Of a stretch of DNA of 64,000 nt, positions 45,298 to 54,490 are shown in pieces. A program made the position numbers and the translations under genes. A model generated the notes under the pieces. That model was given only the letters and a program-made list of their open reading frames with translations, made no database searches and was not told where the DNA came from. Within the stretch, counting starts at the first letter, position 1; every line of letters starts with the position of its first letter. This DNA is from JAGOMX01 sp041738135 (GTDB taxonomy: Bacteria; Pseudomonadota; Alphaproteobacteria; JAGOMX01): contig JBGSQK010000018.1 in the NCBI GenBank assembly GCA_041738135.1, forward strand, positions 62,001 through 126,000, read 5' to 3'.

Positions 45298-45952
45298 TCC
45301 GGCGGTAGAAGAAGTTCTCGCGTCCATTCGCCAAATCATGGCTATTGATTTGGATGAAGAAAGCGATAAAAAAAGGCATGATGTTATTTCTCTGCCTTTG
45401 GAAAAGAAAACAACTTCTCGTAAAAGATCTGCAGAAAGTTCTGATATACTGACTTTAACCGAGATGATCACAACGGATGGATCGGTGGTAAGTTTGAGCA
45501 AAAGGGAGACCCAAATGGCTGCAAAACCAGATACTGAGCAAGAAAAAGCTGTAGCGGAAGAAAACGTGGCTACTGATTCGTCTGCTAATGATTCAGCAAA
45601 ACCTCTTGATTTGAACGATTCAGAGTATGCTGATGAGACTTTAGTTGCAGAAGATACCGAGGCGATAATCGTTTCTACCGAGGATATTGAATCGCTCATG
45701 TCCCCTGAGGCTGTAGCTCAATCAACGGCCGCTTTTGGTGATCTGAACAAGCTAACCTCAGATATGAAGCAAAACATTCAGGCGGGAACTTTCGGGGATC
45801 AAACCGTAGAGCAATTGATGCGCGAAATGCTTCGTCCTTTGCTCAAGGAATGGCTTGATTCACACTTACCTTCACTGGTTAAGTGGTTGGTGGCAGAAAA
45901 AATTGAACAAATGATCCGCGAAAAGCACGATGGTTCCAGGAAAACCTCTTAA
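45260..45952 (+). CDS. popZ: PopZ-like polar organising protein (DUF2497)
   Basis: The product is about 230 aa (starts at 45260, 45266 or 45269). It has the N-terminal helix AVEEVLASIRQIMAID, an acidic disordered middle, and the C-terminal oligomerisation block MLRPLLKEWLDSHLPSLVKW. This arrangement defines PopZ, the alphaproteobacterial pole scaffold that anchors ParB-parS and cell-cycle factors. The middle is longer and less Pro-rich than in Caulobacter. It overlaps tolC by 38 bases in another frame. Confidence 0.88.
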   Translation: MVMMSQAQAHKIDPAVEEVLASIRQIMAIDLDEESDKKRHDVISLPLEKKTTSRKRSAESSDILTLTEMITTDGSVVSLSKRETQMAAKPDTEQEKAVAEENVATDSSANDSAKPLDLNDSEYADETLVAEDTEAIIVSTEDIESLMSPEAVAQSTAAFGDLNKLTSDMKQNIQAGTFGDQTVEQLMREMLRPLLKEWLDSHLPSLVKWLVAEKIEQMIREKHDGSRKTS

Positions 45953-45969
45953 GCCTATGTGAAAGTGCA

Positions 45970-46842
45970 TCACAACGACACCTTCTGGGCATCGGGAAAC
46001 TGATTTCTGAAAAATGTGCTCTGACGTTTTATATATTGTCTGGTTGCAATGACAGTAAGTTCGCGTGCCTGGTCTAAACTTATTTCGCCATTGATGTAGG
46101 CGCCTAATTCTGCAACGCCTAGGGCGCGCATAACAGGTAGATCCATGTCATAGTTTTTTCTCATCAGCTGATCCACTTCAGCCAAAGCGCCTTTTTCCAA
46201 CATCATCTCAAACCTATTCCTAGCTCGCTGGTGTAACTGAGCTCTTTGGCGATCTATAACCAACATCTCAACATCAATCCCTGGCTCCACGGGCGGGTAT
46301 TTCTGCCATTGAATAATGGATTTGCCTGTTGAAGTCACTACCTCATAGGCGCGCACTAAACGCTGAGAGTCAGTAGGTTTTAATACGCCTTCAACGAGAG
46401 GATCTATAGCAATCAGCTGATTATAAAATCCATCTACACCCAGTTCTAGAAGTAAGTTTCTTGCCGCAATCCTTATGTCCGGGTCTGTTTCAGGGATTTC
46501 AGAGAGCCCCTTTGTTAAGGCCAATAAATACAAACCTGTTCCACCAACCAAAATGGGTTTTAGCCTGTTTTCACGGCACCATTGGATTTCCTTGAGGGCC
46601 AGTTCCCTCCATCGTGCTGCCGAGCACATATCGTTGCCAGCTAGCACCCCGTATAATCGGTGCGGTACAACAGCCATATCTAGATGGTCCGGTTGTGCCG
46701 TAAGGATGGGCAGTTCCTTGTAAATCTGCATGCTATCCGCATTAATAATTGCACCACCCAACTTTTCTGCCATCTCAAGCGCATAAGCCGTTTTCCCACT
46801 GGCAGTGGGTCCGGCGATGATGAGCGGTATTTGTTTTTGCAT
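45970..46842 (-). CDS. miaA: tRNA dimethylallyltransferase MiaA
   Basis: Start taken at ATG 46842 (MQKQIPLIIAGPTASGKT); a TTG lies 4 codons upstream. The 290-aa protein has the P-loop AGPTASGKTAYALEMA, INADSMQIYKELPILTAQP, and LVGGTGLYLLAL, with the C-terminal RQYIKRQSTFFRNQ. MiaA adds an isopentenyl group to A37 of tRNAs reading UNN codons. It is convergent with popZ and divergent from dciA. Confidence 0.96.
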   Translation of the reverse strand: MQKQIPLIIAGPTASGKTAYALEMAEKLGGAIINADSMQIYKELPILTAQPDHLDMAVVPHRLYGVLAGNDMCSAARWRELALKEIQWCRENRLKPILVGGTGLYLLALTKGLSEIPETDPDIRIAARNLLLELGVDGFYNQLIAIDPLVEGVLKPTDSQRLVRAYEVVTSTGKSIIQWQKYPPVEPGIDVEMLVIDRQRAQLHQRARNRFEMMLEKGALAEVDQLMRKNYDMDLPVMRALGVAELGAYINGEISLDQARELTVIATRQYIKRQSTFFRNQFPDAQKVSL

Positions 46843-46900
46843 GTTCTGATTCAAAATATGTTATAACCTTTTCATATGCTCATTAAGTACTAATACATTT

Positions 46901-47368
46901 ATGTCGGAAAAGTACACAAAAAGAAATTCATTCTCATTGAACATCGGCCGAGTGGTTGCTCAGGTGGTCAAACCGGTCATGCGCAAACGTGGCTTTTATG
47001 ATGTGGATATTATTACTGATTGGGAAAACATCGTCGGTCCCGAATGGGCTAAACAAACCAGCCCCCACAAACTTAATTTTAATGCGCATACCAGGCGTTC
47101 AGGTACTTTACATATCCTGGTAACGCCGGGGGCCAGTGTGCTCATTCAGCATATTGAACCCATGATCATTGATCGGGTGAATACCTACTTTGGCTTTGAA
47201 GCCATCAATAGACTCAAAATTATCCATGGCCATGTGCCCTTGAGCACACTTCCCAAAAAAGAAAAACCCGAACCAAACTCGCCCTTACCACATATAGAGG
47301 GCATCGCAGACCCCGACTTAAAAATTGCACTGCAACGTCTGGGGCAGGGGCTTGCACAAGTTAAATGA
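46901..47368 (+). CDS. DciA-like protein (DUF721)
   Basis: The 155-aa protein has a DUF721 pattern: ADP-type opening IGRVVAQVVKPVMRKRGF, then IITDWENIVGPEWAKQTSPH and a beta-rich TLHILVTPGASVLIQHIEPM. DciA loads the replicative helicase in bacteria without DnaC. The tail (QRLGQGLAQVK) is short. No strong ribosome site is seen. Confidence 0.85.
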   Translation: MSEKYTKRNSFSLNIGRVVAQVVKPVMRKRGFYDVDIITDWENIVGPEWAKQTSPHKLNFNAHTRRSGTLHILVTPGASVLIQHIEPMIIDRVNTYFGFEAINRLKIIHGHVPLSTLPKKEKPEPNSPLPHIEGIADPDLKIALQRLGQGLAQVK

Positions 47369-47417
47369 AAAACCTAACCGAGTATGATACAGTTATAAAA
47401 TTAGAGGGACGCATCAA

Positions 47418-47708
47418 ATGATTACTGTAAAAATTTATCGACCAGCTAAAACAGCCATGTCCACGGGACGTGCTAATACACAATATTGGGTATTGGAGTA
47501 CCTGGAAGAAAAAACCCAATATATTGAACCCGTCATGCAATGGACCGCTTCCACATCCACTAAACCGCAAGTAAGTTTGAATTTTCCCACTAAGGAAGAA
47601 GCAATACAGTTTGCATTAAAAAATGAATGGACATATAAAATCATTGAGCCTAAAAATAGAAAAATAATTCCAAAGAGTTATACAGATAACTTTATTAAAC
47701 AAGTATAA
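47418..47708 (+). CDS. NADH dehydrogenase accessory subunit, NDUFS4 type
   Basis: The 96-aa protein matches the ETC complex I conserved region: VKIYRPAKTAMSTGRANTQY, WVLEYLEEK, MQWTASTSTKPQVSLNFPTK and KSYTDNF. It is the alphaproteobacterial homologue of mitochondrial NDUFS4, which stabilises the NADH-oxidising arm. AGAGGGACGCATCAA precedes the ATG. Its presence supports the alphaproteobacterial assignment and an aerobic respiratory chain. Confidence 0.92.
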   Translation: MITVKIYRPAKTAMSTGRANTQYWVLEYLEEKTQYIEPVMQWTASTSTKPQVSLNFPTKEEAIQFALKNEWTYKIIEPKNRKIIPKSYTDNFIKQV

Positions 47709-47805
47709 ATAATTTCATCGTTAAGTATTGTTTAATGTATTATTAACACCTTGTCTCTACTCTAGTTATGTAGGGTGAATCCTACATTTAGTAATGGAGG
47801 CTGAA

Positions 47806-48333
47806 ATGAGTGTTGTTGTTAATACGTTAAAGGCCTGCTTTCCGAGACTTTCTATAAGCATGCCAGCATTAGAAATTCTATTGGTTGAAGATAACCATCA
47901 AGAAGCTTTTCTCATACGGAAAACGCTGAATCAGATAGGCAATGTATATTGGGAAGAAAACGAGCAAAATGGCCATCTGGCGGTATCAGAGGCTCGTTTT
48001 GATATGATCCTTTTGTCACTGAATCTCAAGCGAGAATGTACTTTAGACTGCTTTCATAGATTTTACGAACAAAGACCAGACATACCTATTGTTATTCTTA
48101 ACGACAATAATACTAAAATGCTAGCCGAAGCTGCCTTACAGCAGGGGGCACTTGGCAATCTTGATAAGGGCATGATCGACAACAGCGAGTATCTCATCAA
48201 GATGATTACGGCGTTCATGATCAAAGCAAAATTCATTAAAAAAGCAGAAGAAATTTCAAGTCTTGCGGCAAAAGAGAAGAAAGGTATTTTAGATTTTTGG
48301 GACAAGAATAAGCCCATAAACCATAAACGCTAA
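47806..48333 (+). CDS. Degenerate response-regulator receiver protein
   Basis: Start at 47806 follows GGAGG at 7 bases. Residues 20-140 look like a CheY-type receiver: EILLVEDNHQEAFLIRKTL carries the acidic pair, and GALGNLDKG the lysine. The phospho-acceptor site reads MILLSLNL, so Asp is replaced by Ser71, and the usual Thr/Ser (IVILNDN) is replaced too. It should not be phosphorylated in the standard way. No output domain is present, only a basic C-terminal tail. Probably a pseudo-receiver working by protein contact. Confidence 0.75.
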   Translation: MSVVVNTLKACFPRLSISMPALEILLVEDNHQEAFLIRKTLNQIGNVYWEENEQNGHLAVSEARFDMILLSLNLKRECTLDCFHRFYEQRPDIPIVILNDNNTKMLAEAALQQGALGNLDKGMIDNSEYLIKMITAFMIKAKFIKKAEEISSLAAKEKKGILDFWDKNKPINHKR

Positions 48334-48444
48334 TTCAATATGACTGGCCATCCTTATGGGCAAATTGCCAAGCTCCTTCCACCATAACTGCCTGGAGATC
48401 GTCATCAGGATAGGTGACCTAATCTCTAGGCATTGAGTTTATTC

Positions 48445-48684
48445 CTATAAGCTACTGTGTGAGCCGTCACAGAAAGGAGGGGTTTTTGTTTGCTTGCAGC
48501 CACAGAAAAATACAGGTCCGGATGATACAGCTTCTATTTTAAGTGACTTCATACCTGACCCTTTGTGAGCGCCGTCGCAATAAGGTTGGTTGGCTGAAAG
48601 ACCGCAGGTACACCAAGAATAGGTTTTACCCTCCTCGATGTCTTGCTTATAAGGTGACGCTTGCGCGCATATAGGTAGATCCAT
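48445..48684 (-). CDS. Double CDGSH iron-sulfur protein
   Basis: Start at 48684 follows AAGGAATTTAAG. The 79-aa protein has two CDGSH-type sites: Cys25, Cys27, Cys36, His40 (CTCGLSANQPYCDGAH) and Cys61, Cys63, Cys72, His76 (CGCKQTKTPPFCDGSH). Each would hold a labile 2Fe-2S cluster, as in the Miner2 group. The role is redox or cluster transfer. It is divergent from rnhA. Confidence 0.92.
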   Translation of the reverse strand: MDLPICAQASPYKQDIEEGKTYSWCTCGLSANQPYCDGAHKGSGMKSLKIEAVSSGPVFFCGCKQTKTPPFCDGSHSSL

Positions 48685-48770
48685 CTTAAATTCCTTTTCT
48701 CTTTTCACTTGAAATTGTATACCATGGGCCCCATATATATAAAAGTATGAATAGGGCAGAATCGCAAATT

Positions 48771-49223
48771 ATGACAGACCAAATCGTTGAAATATATACA
48801 GATGGTGCATGCACAGGCAATCCAGGACCAGGTGGTTGGGGGGCAATTTTAAAGTATTCTGATTCTCAAAAAGAGATTTCAGGCTATGAGGGTGACACCA
48901 CCAACAATCGCATGGAAATGATGGCGGCTATCCAGGCTTTGGAAAATCTTTCCCGGCCTGTTTCCGTCAAACTCCATACGGATAGTCGATATTTAAAAGA
49001 CGGCATTACGCTTTGGGTTCATAAATGGAAAGTATCTGGTTGGGTGACAGCTGACAAAAAGCCTGTTAAGAATAAGGATCTCTGGCAGCGTTTATTGGAT
49101 ATTTCTGAAAAGCATGAAGTGGAATGGGTCTGGGTTAAAGGTCACAATGGCCATGCGTATAATGAGCGAGCAGACTTTTTAGCACGCAATGCCGTTATAG
49201 GCGCCATGGTTGAATCAGCGTAA
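48771..49223 (+). CDS. rnhA: Ribonuclease HI
   Basis: The 150-aa enzyme has the catalytic carboxylates Asp in VEIYTDGACTGNPGPGG, Glu in NNRMEMMAAI, Asp in KLHTDSRYLKDGI and Asp in NERADFLAR. It degrades RNA in RNA-DNA hybrids. ATG 48771 matches the family start; ATG 48747 in the same frame is an alternative. It is followed by rbfA after 71 bases. Confidence 0.95.
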   Translation: MTDQIVEIYTDGACTGNPGPGGWGAILKYSDSQKEISGYEGDTTNNRMEMMAAIQALENLSRPVSVKLHTDSRYLKDGITLWVHKWKVSGWVTADKKPVKNKDLWQRLLDISEKHEVEWVWVKGHNGHAYNERADFLARNAVIGAMVESA

Positions 49224-49294
49224 ATGCATTTAAAGCTGGTGTTTTTTCGCATATAACACTATACATATTGTGAAACATTATTTTAGTGGTAGAT

Positions 49295-49696
49295 ATGACC
49301 AAATCAAAAAGCAATAAACAACCTGCAGGCCCAACTCAACGCCAACGTCGGGTAGGTGAAGAAGTGCGTGCATTATTATCCTCCTGTTTGATGAGGGGCG
49401 ATTTTCACGTACCTGACTTTGATGGCTCTCTTATAACCATCACTGAAGTGCGCATGAGTGTTGATTTGAGACACGCTTTTGCTTTTGTGATGACGCTGGG
49501 CGGGGATAATCTGGAAGAAACCATTTCCACATTAAAACAAATTGCACCCCTCTTGCGCAGTCACCTTGCTAAATCACTACGTCTAAGATCTGCTCCCATG
49601 CTACATTTCGAGCCAGATAAAACCTTTGATGAAGTGGATCGCCTTGAAAGACTCTTGCGTTTACCGCAGGTAGTGCAAGATTTACAGTCGAAATAA
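49295..49696 (+). CDS. rbfA: Ribosome-binding factor A
   Basis: The 133-aa protein (ATG 49295, with an in-frame GTG 3 codons upstream) has RbfA features: QRQRRVGEEVRALLSSCL, ITITEVRMSVDLRHAFAFVM and LRSAPMLHFEPD. It helps mature the 16S rRNA 5' end in the cold. It is first in rbfA-truB-rpsO-pnp; truB starts 6 bases after its stop. Confidence 0.93.
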   Translation: MTKSKSNKQPAGPTQRQRRVGEEVRALLSSCLMRGDFHVPDFDGSLITITEVRMSVDLRHAFAFVMTLGGDNLEETISTLKQIAPLLRSHLAKSLRLRSAPMLHFEPDKTFDEVDRLERLLRLPQVVQDLQSK

Positions 49697-49702
49697 TCAT
49701 CA

Positions 49703-50593
49703 ATGATTCATGGCTGGCTGAACGTTTATAAACCCCATGGCATGAACTCAACCAAGGTTGTGACTTTGGTCAGACGGGCTCTTAATAAGAACAAGATAGG
49801 ACATGGCGGCACTCTCGACCCCTTAGCCGAAGGCTTGTTGCCATTAGCCTTGGGTGATGCGACTAAAACCGTTGCTTATCTTATGGATAAAATAAAGGTA
49901 TATGAATTTGAAGTCACTTGGGGCAGCCAGACCACAACAGATGATGTGGAAGGCGAAGTTATTGAAAGTTCTGAAAACAGGCCTTCAAAGGATGAGATTA
50001 TTGAAGGATTGAAGCATTTTTGTGGGAATATCCAACAAATTCCTCCCAATTATTCAGCTGTTTGGGTAGATGGGCAAAGAGCTTATAAATTAGCTCGCAA
50101 TAATGAGGTGTTGGACCTCAAGTCCCGAACCGTCCATATAGAAGACATCAAGCTAACAGCCATGCCAAGTATTGACTGCGCTATATTTGAGGTAACTTGC
50201 GGCAAGGGCACATATGTACGAAGTCTTGCACGAGATTTGGCTCTATATTTGGGCACCAGGGGCCATATTTCTAGGCTAAAAAGGGTAAAAGTAGGAAAAT
50301 TTTTACTTCAAGATGCGATTTCCCTGGAAAAAATTCAAGAACTAGGGCATAAAGTGCTAGAAGAAGGTTATGTGTACCCGATTGTAGATGTGCTGGACGA
50401 CATCCCGGCTGTCTGCGTGAGTGCGGAGCAAGAAGTGCAATTACTGCACGGGCGGACTTTAAGTCTGTCGCCGCAACAAGCTCAAGGTCTCTTGCCAGGT
50501 AAAATCTTGTGTATACGAGAAACAGGTAAGGCTTTGGCTATTGGTACATTTGACGAAGGATTTGTACAACCAAATCGAGTGTTCAACAAATAA
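49703..50593 (+). CDS. truB: tRNA pseudouridine-55 synthase TruB
   Basis: The 296-aa protein has the catalytic block GHGGTLDPLAEGLLPLALG, with the nucleophile Asp, then YEFEVTWGSQTTTDDVEG and GKGTYVRSLARDLA. TruB makes pseudouridine 55 in the T-arm of tRNAs. It sits in the conserved rbfA-truB-rpsO-pnp cluster, 17 bases before rpsO. Confidence 0.97.
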   Translation: MIHGWLNVYKPHGMNSTKVVTLVRRALNKNKIGHGGTLDPLAEGLLPLALGDATKTVAYLMDKIKVYEFEVTWGSQTTTDDVEGEVIESSENRPSKDEIIEGLKHFCGNIQQIPPNYSAVWVDGQRAYKLARNNEVLDLKSRTVHIEDIKLTAMPSIDCAIFEVTCGKGTYVRSLARDLALYLGTRGHISRLKRVKVGKFLLQDAISLEKIQELGHKVLEEGYVYPIVDVLDDIPAVCVSAEQEVQLLHGRTLSLSPQQAQGLLPGKILCIRETGKALAIGTFDEGFVQPNRVFNK

Positions 50594-50610
50594 ACATAAG
50601 GAGTTATACG

Positions 50611-50880
50611 ATGTCGATTACAGCAGAACGCAAACAAGCAGTTATTCAAGAACATGCTAAGAGCGGCAATGATACAGGTTCACCTGAAGTACAGGTAGCA
50701 ATTTTAACAGAGCGCATTAAAAATCTAACTGACCACATGATAACTCACAAGAAAGACGTGCACTCACGTCGTGGTTTGATCAAGATGGTTGGCCAGCGCC
50801 GTAGCTTGCTAGACTATGTTAAGAAAAAGGATGACGAACGCTACGCCACGCTTATCAAGAAGCTGGGCTTGCGTCGCTAA
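50611..50880 (+). CDS. rpsO: 30S ribosomal protein S15
   Basis: The 89-aa protein matches S15 end to end (SPEVQVAILTERIKNLTDHM, KDVHSRRGLIKMVGQRRSLL, YATLIKKLGLRR). It binds 16S rRNA early in 30S assembly. ATAAGGAGTTATACG precedes the ATG. A GC-rich hairpin separates it from pnp. Confidence 0.98.
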   Translation: MSITAERKQAVIQEHAKSGNDTGSPEVQVAILTERIKNLTDHMITHKKDVHSRRGLIKMVGQRRSLLDYVKKKDDERYATLIKKLGLRR

Positions 50881-50896
50881 ATTATTAAAGATTAAT

Positions 50897-50917
50897 AGGC
50901 CGGGATGTTCCCGGCCT
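50897..50917 (+). terminator. rpsO-pnp intergenic hairpin
   Basis: AGGCCGGGA / TCCCGGCCT, 9-bp stem and 3-base loop, followed by TTC. It is likely a partial terminator or processing site, as in the E. coli rpsO-pnp gap. Confidence 0.8.
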
Positions 50918-50937
50918 TTCAATATGAAGGTAGATAT

Positions 50938-53061
50938 ATGTTTCAAATTCACAAAAAAACAATAGATTGGGGCGGGCGTCCATTGACGCTGGAAACCGGT
51001 AAAATTGCACGTCAAGCTGACGGTGCTGTTCTGGCGACTTACGGAGAATCTGTTGTTTTGTGCACAGTAGTTGCCGAAAAAAAGCCAAAAGCAGGCGTTG
51101 ATTTTTTTCCGCTGACAGTGCTTTATCAAGAAAAAACCTATGCGGCCGGTAAAATACCAGGCGGCTTTTTTAAGCGTGAAGGACGTCCTAATGAGAATGA
51201 GACTTTAACGTCCCGCTTAATCGACCGTCCGATCCGTCCACTATTTCCATCTGAGTTCACCAATGAAACCCAAGTAGTTTGTACGGTAATCAGCCATGAC
51301 TTGGAAAACAATCCAGATATTCTGTCTCTTGTAGGCGCATCTGCAGCTCTTGCAATCTCAGGCATACCCTTCCAAGGGCCTTTGGGCGCAGCACGCGTTG
51401 GTTATAAAGACGAACAGTACATACTGAACCCAACTTACGAAGAAGTCCGTGAGTCTAACTTAGACCTAATCGTTTCAGGCACAGCCGAAGGCGTTCTGAT
51501 GGTTGAATCAGAAGCAAAAGAGCTAAGCGAAGAAGTCATGCTTGGGGCCGTTACTTTCGGTTTCGATCACTTCCAACCAGTTATTAAAGCGATCCTAGAG
51601 TTTGCTCAGGAAGTTAATAATCCTAAGCGTGAAATACCTCAGCCGTCGCATCTTAAAGAAGATGTGTATGCAAAGTTGCGTACATCTTTTGATGAAGAGC
51701 TACGCCAAGCTTACCAGGTTCTCGATAAGCAACAACGTCGCAATCTCATTGATGATGCTAAGGCAAAAGCAATGACCGCACTAGTATCTGAGGAAGTATC
51801 CGATGATTTAGTTGGTTCCTGCTTCAAGCTTCTGGAAAAAGAGATTGTTCGTGGCGATATTTTGAAGACTGGCAAGCGTATTGATGGCCGCGATACAAAA
51901 ACAGTTCGCCCCATTATATCTGAAGTTGGTGCGTTCCCACGGGTTCACGGAAGTGCAATTTTCACACGCGGCGAAACTCAAGCTTTGGTGTTTACCACAC
52001 TGGGTACAGCGCAAGACGAGCAAAGATTGGATTCACTGGAAGGTGAAACCACATCACGCTTTATGCTCCACTACAACTTCCCACCTTACTCTGTAGGTGA
52101 GACAGGTCGTATGGGTTCACCTGGCCGTCGTGAAATTGGTCATGGTAAACTGGCATGGAGAGCGCTGAATCCTATTATGCCGAGCAAGGAAGAGTTTCCT
52201 TATACAATCCGTACGGTTTCAGAAATCACTGAATCCAATGGTTCGTCCTCCATGGCAACAGTTTGTGGTACATCCCTTTCCTTAATGGATGCAGGCGTTC
52301 CACTGCCAAGACCTGTTGCAGGTATTGCCATGGGTCTGATTCAGGAAGGCAAAGAGTATGCAGTTCTTTCGGATATCTTAGGTGATGAAGATCACTTGGG
52401 CGATATGGACTTCAAGGTTGCCGGTACAGATCAAGGCGTTACAGCCCTGCAAATGGACTTGAAGGTGACTAGCATTACCAGAGAAATCATGGAATTTGCT
52501 CTTCACCAAGCCAAAGATGGCCGTCTTCATATTCTTGGCGAAATGCGTAAAGCGTTGAATGCGCCAAGGACAGAAGTCAGTGAAAATGCTCCTCGCATGA
52601 CAAGCATTTACGTGCCTAAGTCAAAGATTGGTGAAATCATCGGACCAGGTGGTAAAGTGATTCGCGAAATCTGTGAACGGACGGGCGCTAAAATTGACAT
52701 CGAAGAAGACGGCAAGGTAACAGTTTCCGCCATTAACGAATCCGCTGTGCAAGCGGCCATTCAATCTATCCAGAATATAACGGTCGAGCCAGAAGTGGGC
52801 GCCGTATATCTTGGTAAGGTCGTAAAGATCGTTGATTTCGGTGCATTTGTTAGTGTCGTCGGCGATAAACAAGGTCTTGTACACATCAGTGAGTTGTCCC
52901 GCGAGAGAGTTGCGAATGTGGAAGCAGTTGTCAAAGAAGGCGACGCTGTGTACGTAAAGATCGTTGGTTTCGAAAAAGGTAAAATGAGACTGAGCATGAA
53001 AGCTGTTGACCAAGAAACGGGACAGCCGTTTGAGCAACAACAAAAGTCTCAGGAATCTTGA
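50938..53061 (+). CDS. pnp: Polyribonucleotide nucleotidyltransferase (PNPase)
   Basis: Start at 50938 (MFQIHKKTIDWGGRPL) follows GAAGGTAGATAT; the frame is open 11 codons upstream inside the hairpin. The 707-aa enzyme has two RNase PH domains (KIPGGFFKREGRPNENETLT; FPPYSVGETGRMGSPGRREI; SSMATVCGTSLSLMDAGVPL), a KH domain (VPKSKIGEIIGPGGKVIREI) and a C-terminal S1 domain. It degrades RNA 3' to 5' with phosphate, and forms trimers in the degradosome. Confidence 0.98.
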   Translation: MFQIHKKTIDWGGRPLTLETGKIARQADGAVLATYGESVVLCTVVAEKKPKAGVDFFPLTVLYQEKTYAAGKIPGGFFKREGRPNENETLTSRLIDRPIRPLFPSEFTNETQVVCTVISHDLENNPDILSLVGASAALAISGIPFQGPLGAARVGYKDEQYILNPTYEEVRESNLDLIVSGTAEGVLMVESEAKELSEEVMLGAVTFGFDHFQPVIKAILEFAQEVNNPKREIPQPSHLKEDVYAKLRTSFDEELRQAYQVLDKQQRRNLIDDAKAKAMTALVSEEVSDDLVGSCFKLLEKEIVRGDILKTGKRIDGRDTKTVRPIISEVGAFPRVHGSAIFTRGETQALVFTTLGTAQDEQRLDSLEGETTSRFMLHYNFPPYSVGETGRMGSPGRREIGHGKLAWRALNPIMPSKEEFPYTIRTVSEITESNGSSSMATVCGTSLSLMDAGVPLPRPVAGIAMGLIQEGKEYAVLSDILGDEDHLGDMDFKVAGTDQGVTALQMDLKVTSITREIMEFALHQAKDGRLHILGEMRKALNAPRTEVSENAPRMTSIYVPKSKIGEIIGPGGKVIREICERTGAKIDIEEDGKVTVSAINESAVQAAIQSIQNITVEPEVGAVYLGKVVKIVDFGAFVSVVGDKQGLVHISELSRERVANVEAVVKEGDAVYVKIVGFEKGKMRLSMKAVDQETGQPFEQQQKSQES

Positions 53062-53076
53062 ACTAAAGGGTAGATT

Positions 53077-54474
53077 GTGAAGCCATTAAAACCTTTGTTA
53101 ATATCAGGAAAAGAAGTTCTACCTCTCATTGAGGGCGGTAAGGGCATATCTGTTTCCAATGGAGAGAGTTCCGGTGCTTGGGCAGCAGCCGGTGGTGTTG
53201 GAACTTTCTCTGCTGTAAACCCTGATGCGCGTGATGAATATGGTAATCTGATACCGGTTGTCTACAATGGCAAAACCCGCAGTGAACGCCATAAGGAACT
53301 GGTGGATTATGCGATCAAGGGTGGCATAACTCAAGCTCGCATTGCACACGAAATGTCCAATGGCCAAGGCAGGATCCACATGAATGTTTTGTGGGAAATG
53401 GCTGCGGTTGAGGAAATTCTATATGGTGTTCTTGAAGGCGCTAAGGGCTTAATCCACGGTGTGACTTGCGGCGCCGGCATGCCTTATCGCATTGCGCAAA
53501 TATCTGCAGAACATGGCATTTTCTACTACCCGATCGTTTCATCTTCTCGTGCTTTCAGAGCCCTATGGAAACGTGCTTATCACAAGTTCCCGGAATGGCT
53601 TGGTGGTGTTGTTTATGAAGATCCGTGGCTTGCGGGTGGTCACAATGGCATCAGCAATAGTGATGATCCTTTAAAACCTGAGTCACCGTTGCCTCGTGTA
53701 CAGGCTTTGCGTGAAGTTATGAATTGTTTTGGTTTGCATACAACCCCAATCGTAATGGCTGGAGGTGTATGGGCATTGAATGAATGGGAAGAGTGGATTG
53801 ATAATCCCTTACTTGGTCCCATAGCATTCCAATTTGGTACCAGGCCTTTGCTGACGCAAGAAAGCCCTATCTCTGATTCTTGGAAGAAAAAGCTCGTCCA
53901 GCTGAAAGAAGGCGATATTTATCTAAACAAATTCAGCCCCACTGGTTTTTATTCCTCTGCGGTTAAGAATGATTTCTTGAGAGAGCTTACAGAACGCGGT
54001 CATAGGCAAGTTGCTTATCAAACGCATCCGGTTGGAGATCATGACTCAGCTCTTCCCATAGGTCCGCGTCAAAGGCTTGTGTACTTGACAGCCCATGACC
54101 TGACCCAAGCACAACAATGGATTGCTAACGGATTTACAGAAGCTTTGCGCACCCCTGATTCAACACTTATTTTTGTAGAGCCAAGCAAGGCTGATGAAAT
54201 CCATAAGGACCAAATTGATTGTATGGGTTGTTTGAGTCAATGTTTGTTCAGTAACTGGTCGCAAGAAGAATCTGGAACAACTGGTAAAAAGGCTGACCCA
54301 CGTTCCTTCTGCATACAAAAAACGCTGCAATCGATCAGCCATGGCCAAGGTCTTGATAATCAATTGATGTTCTCAGGACATGCGGCATATCGATTTGGAT
54401 CAGATCCGTTTTACAAGGATGGTTTTGTACCAACCGTGAAGCAACTGATCGAAAGACTACAAACCGGAGATTAA
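53077..54474 (+). CDS. Nitronate monooxygenase-like flavoenzyme with C-terminal Cys motif
   Basis: The 465-aa protein starts at GTG 53077 after AAAGGGTAGATT. The TIM-barrel FMN pattern of the NPD/2-nitropropane dioxygenase family is seen in GLIHGVTCGAGMPYRIAQIS, TPIVMAGGVWALNEWEEWID and IAFQFGTRPLL. A C-terminal extension holds CMGCLSQCLFSNW and a further Cys (SFCIQ), a spacing (CxxCxxxC...C) that could bind an iron-sulfur cluster. The true substrate in this long subgroup is not known. It is 15 bases after pnp. Confidence 0.8.
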   Translation: MKPLKPLLISGKEVLPLIEGGKGISVSNGESSGAWAAAGGVGTFSAVNPDARDEYGNLIPVVYNGKTRSERHKELVDYAIKGGITQARIAHEMSNGQGRIHMNVLWEMAAVEEILYGVLEGAKGLIHGVTCGAGMPYRIAQISAEHGIFYYPIVSSSRAFRALWKRAYHKFPEWLGGVVYEDPWLAGGHNGISNSDDPLKPESPLPRVQALREVMNCFGLHTTPIVMAGGVWALNEWEEWIDNPLLGPIAFQFGTRPLLTQESPISDSWKKKLVQLKEGDIYLNKFSPTGFYSSAVKNDFLRELTERGHRQVAYQTHPVGDHDSALPIGPRQRLVYLTAHDLTQAQQWIANGFTEALRTPDSTLIFVEPSKADEIHKDQIDCMGCLSQCLFSNWSQEESGTTGKKADPRSFCIQKTLQSISHGQGLDNQLMFSGHAAYRFGSDPFYKDGFVPTVKQLIERLQTGD

Positions 54475-54490
54475 TTTAGAGGAGAAGACA

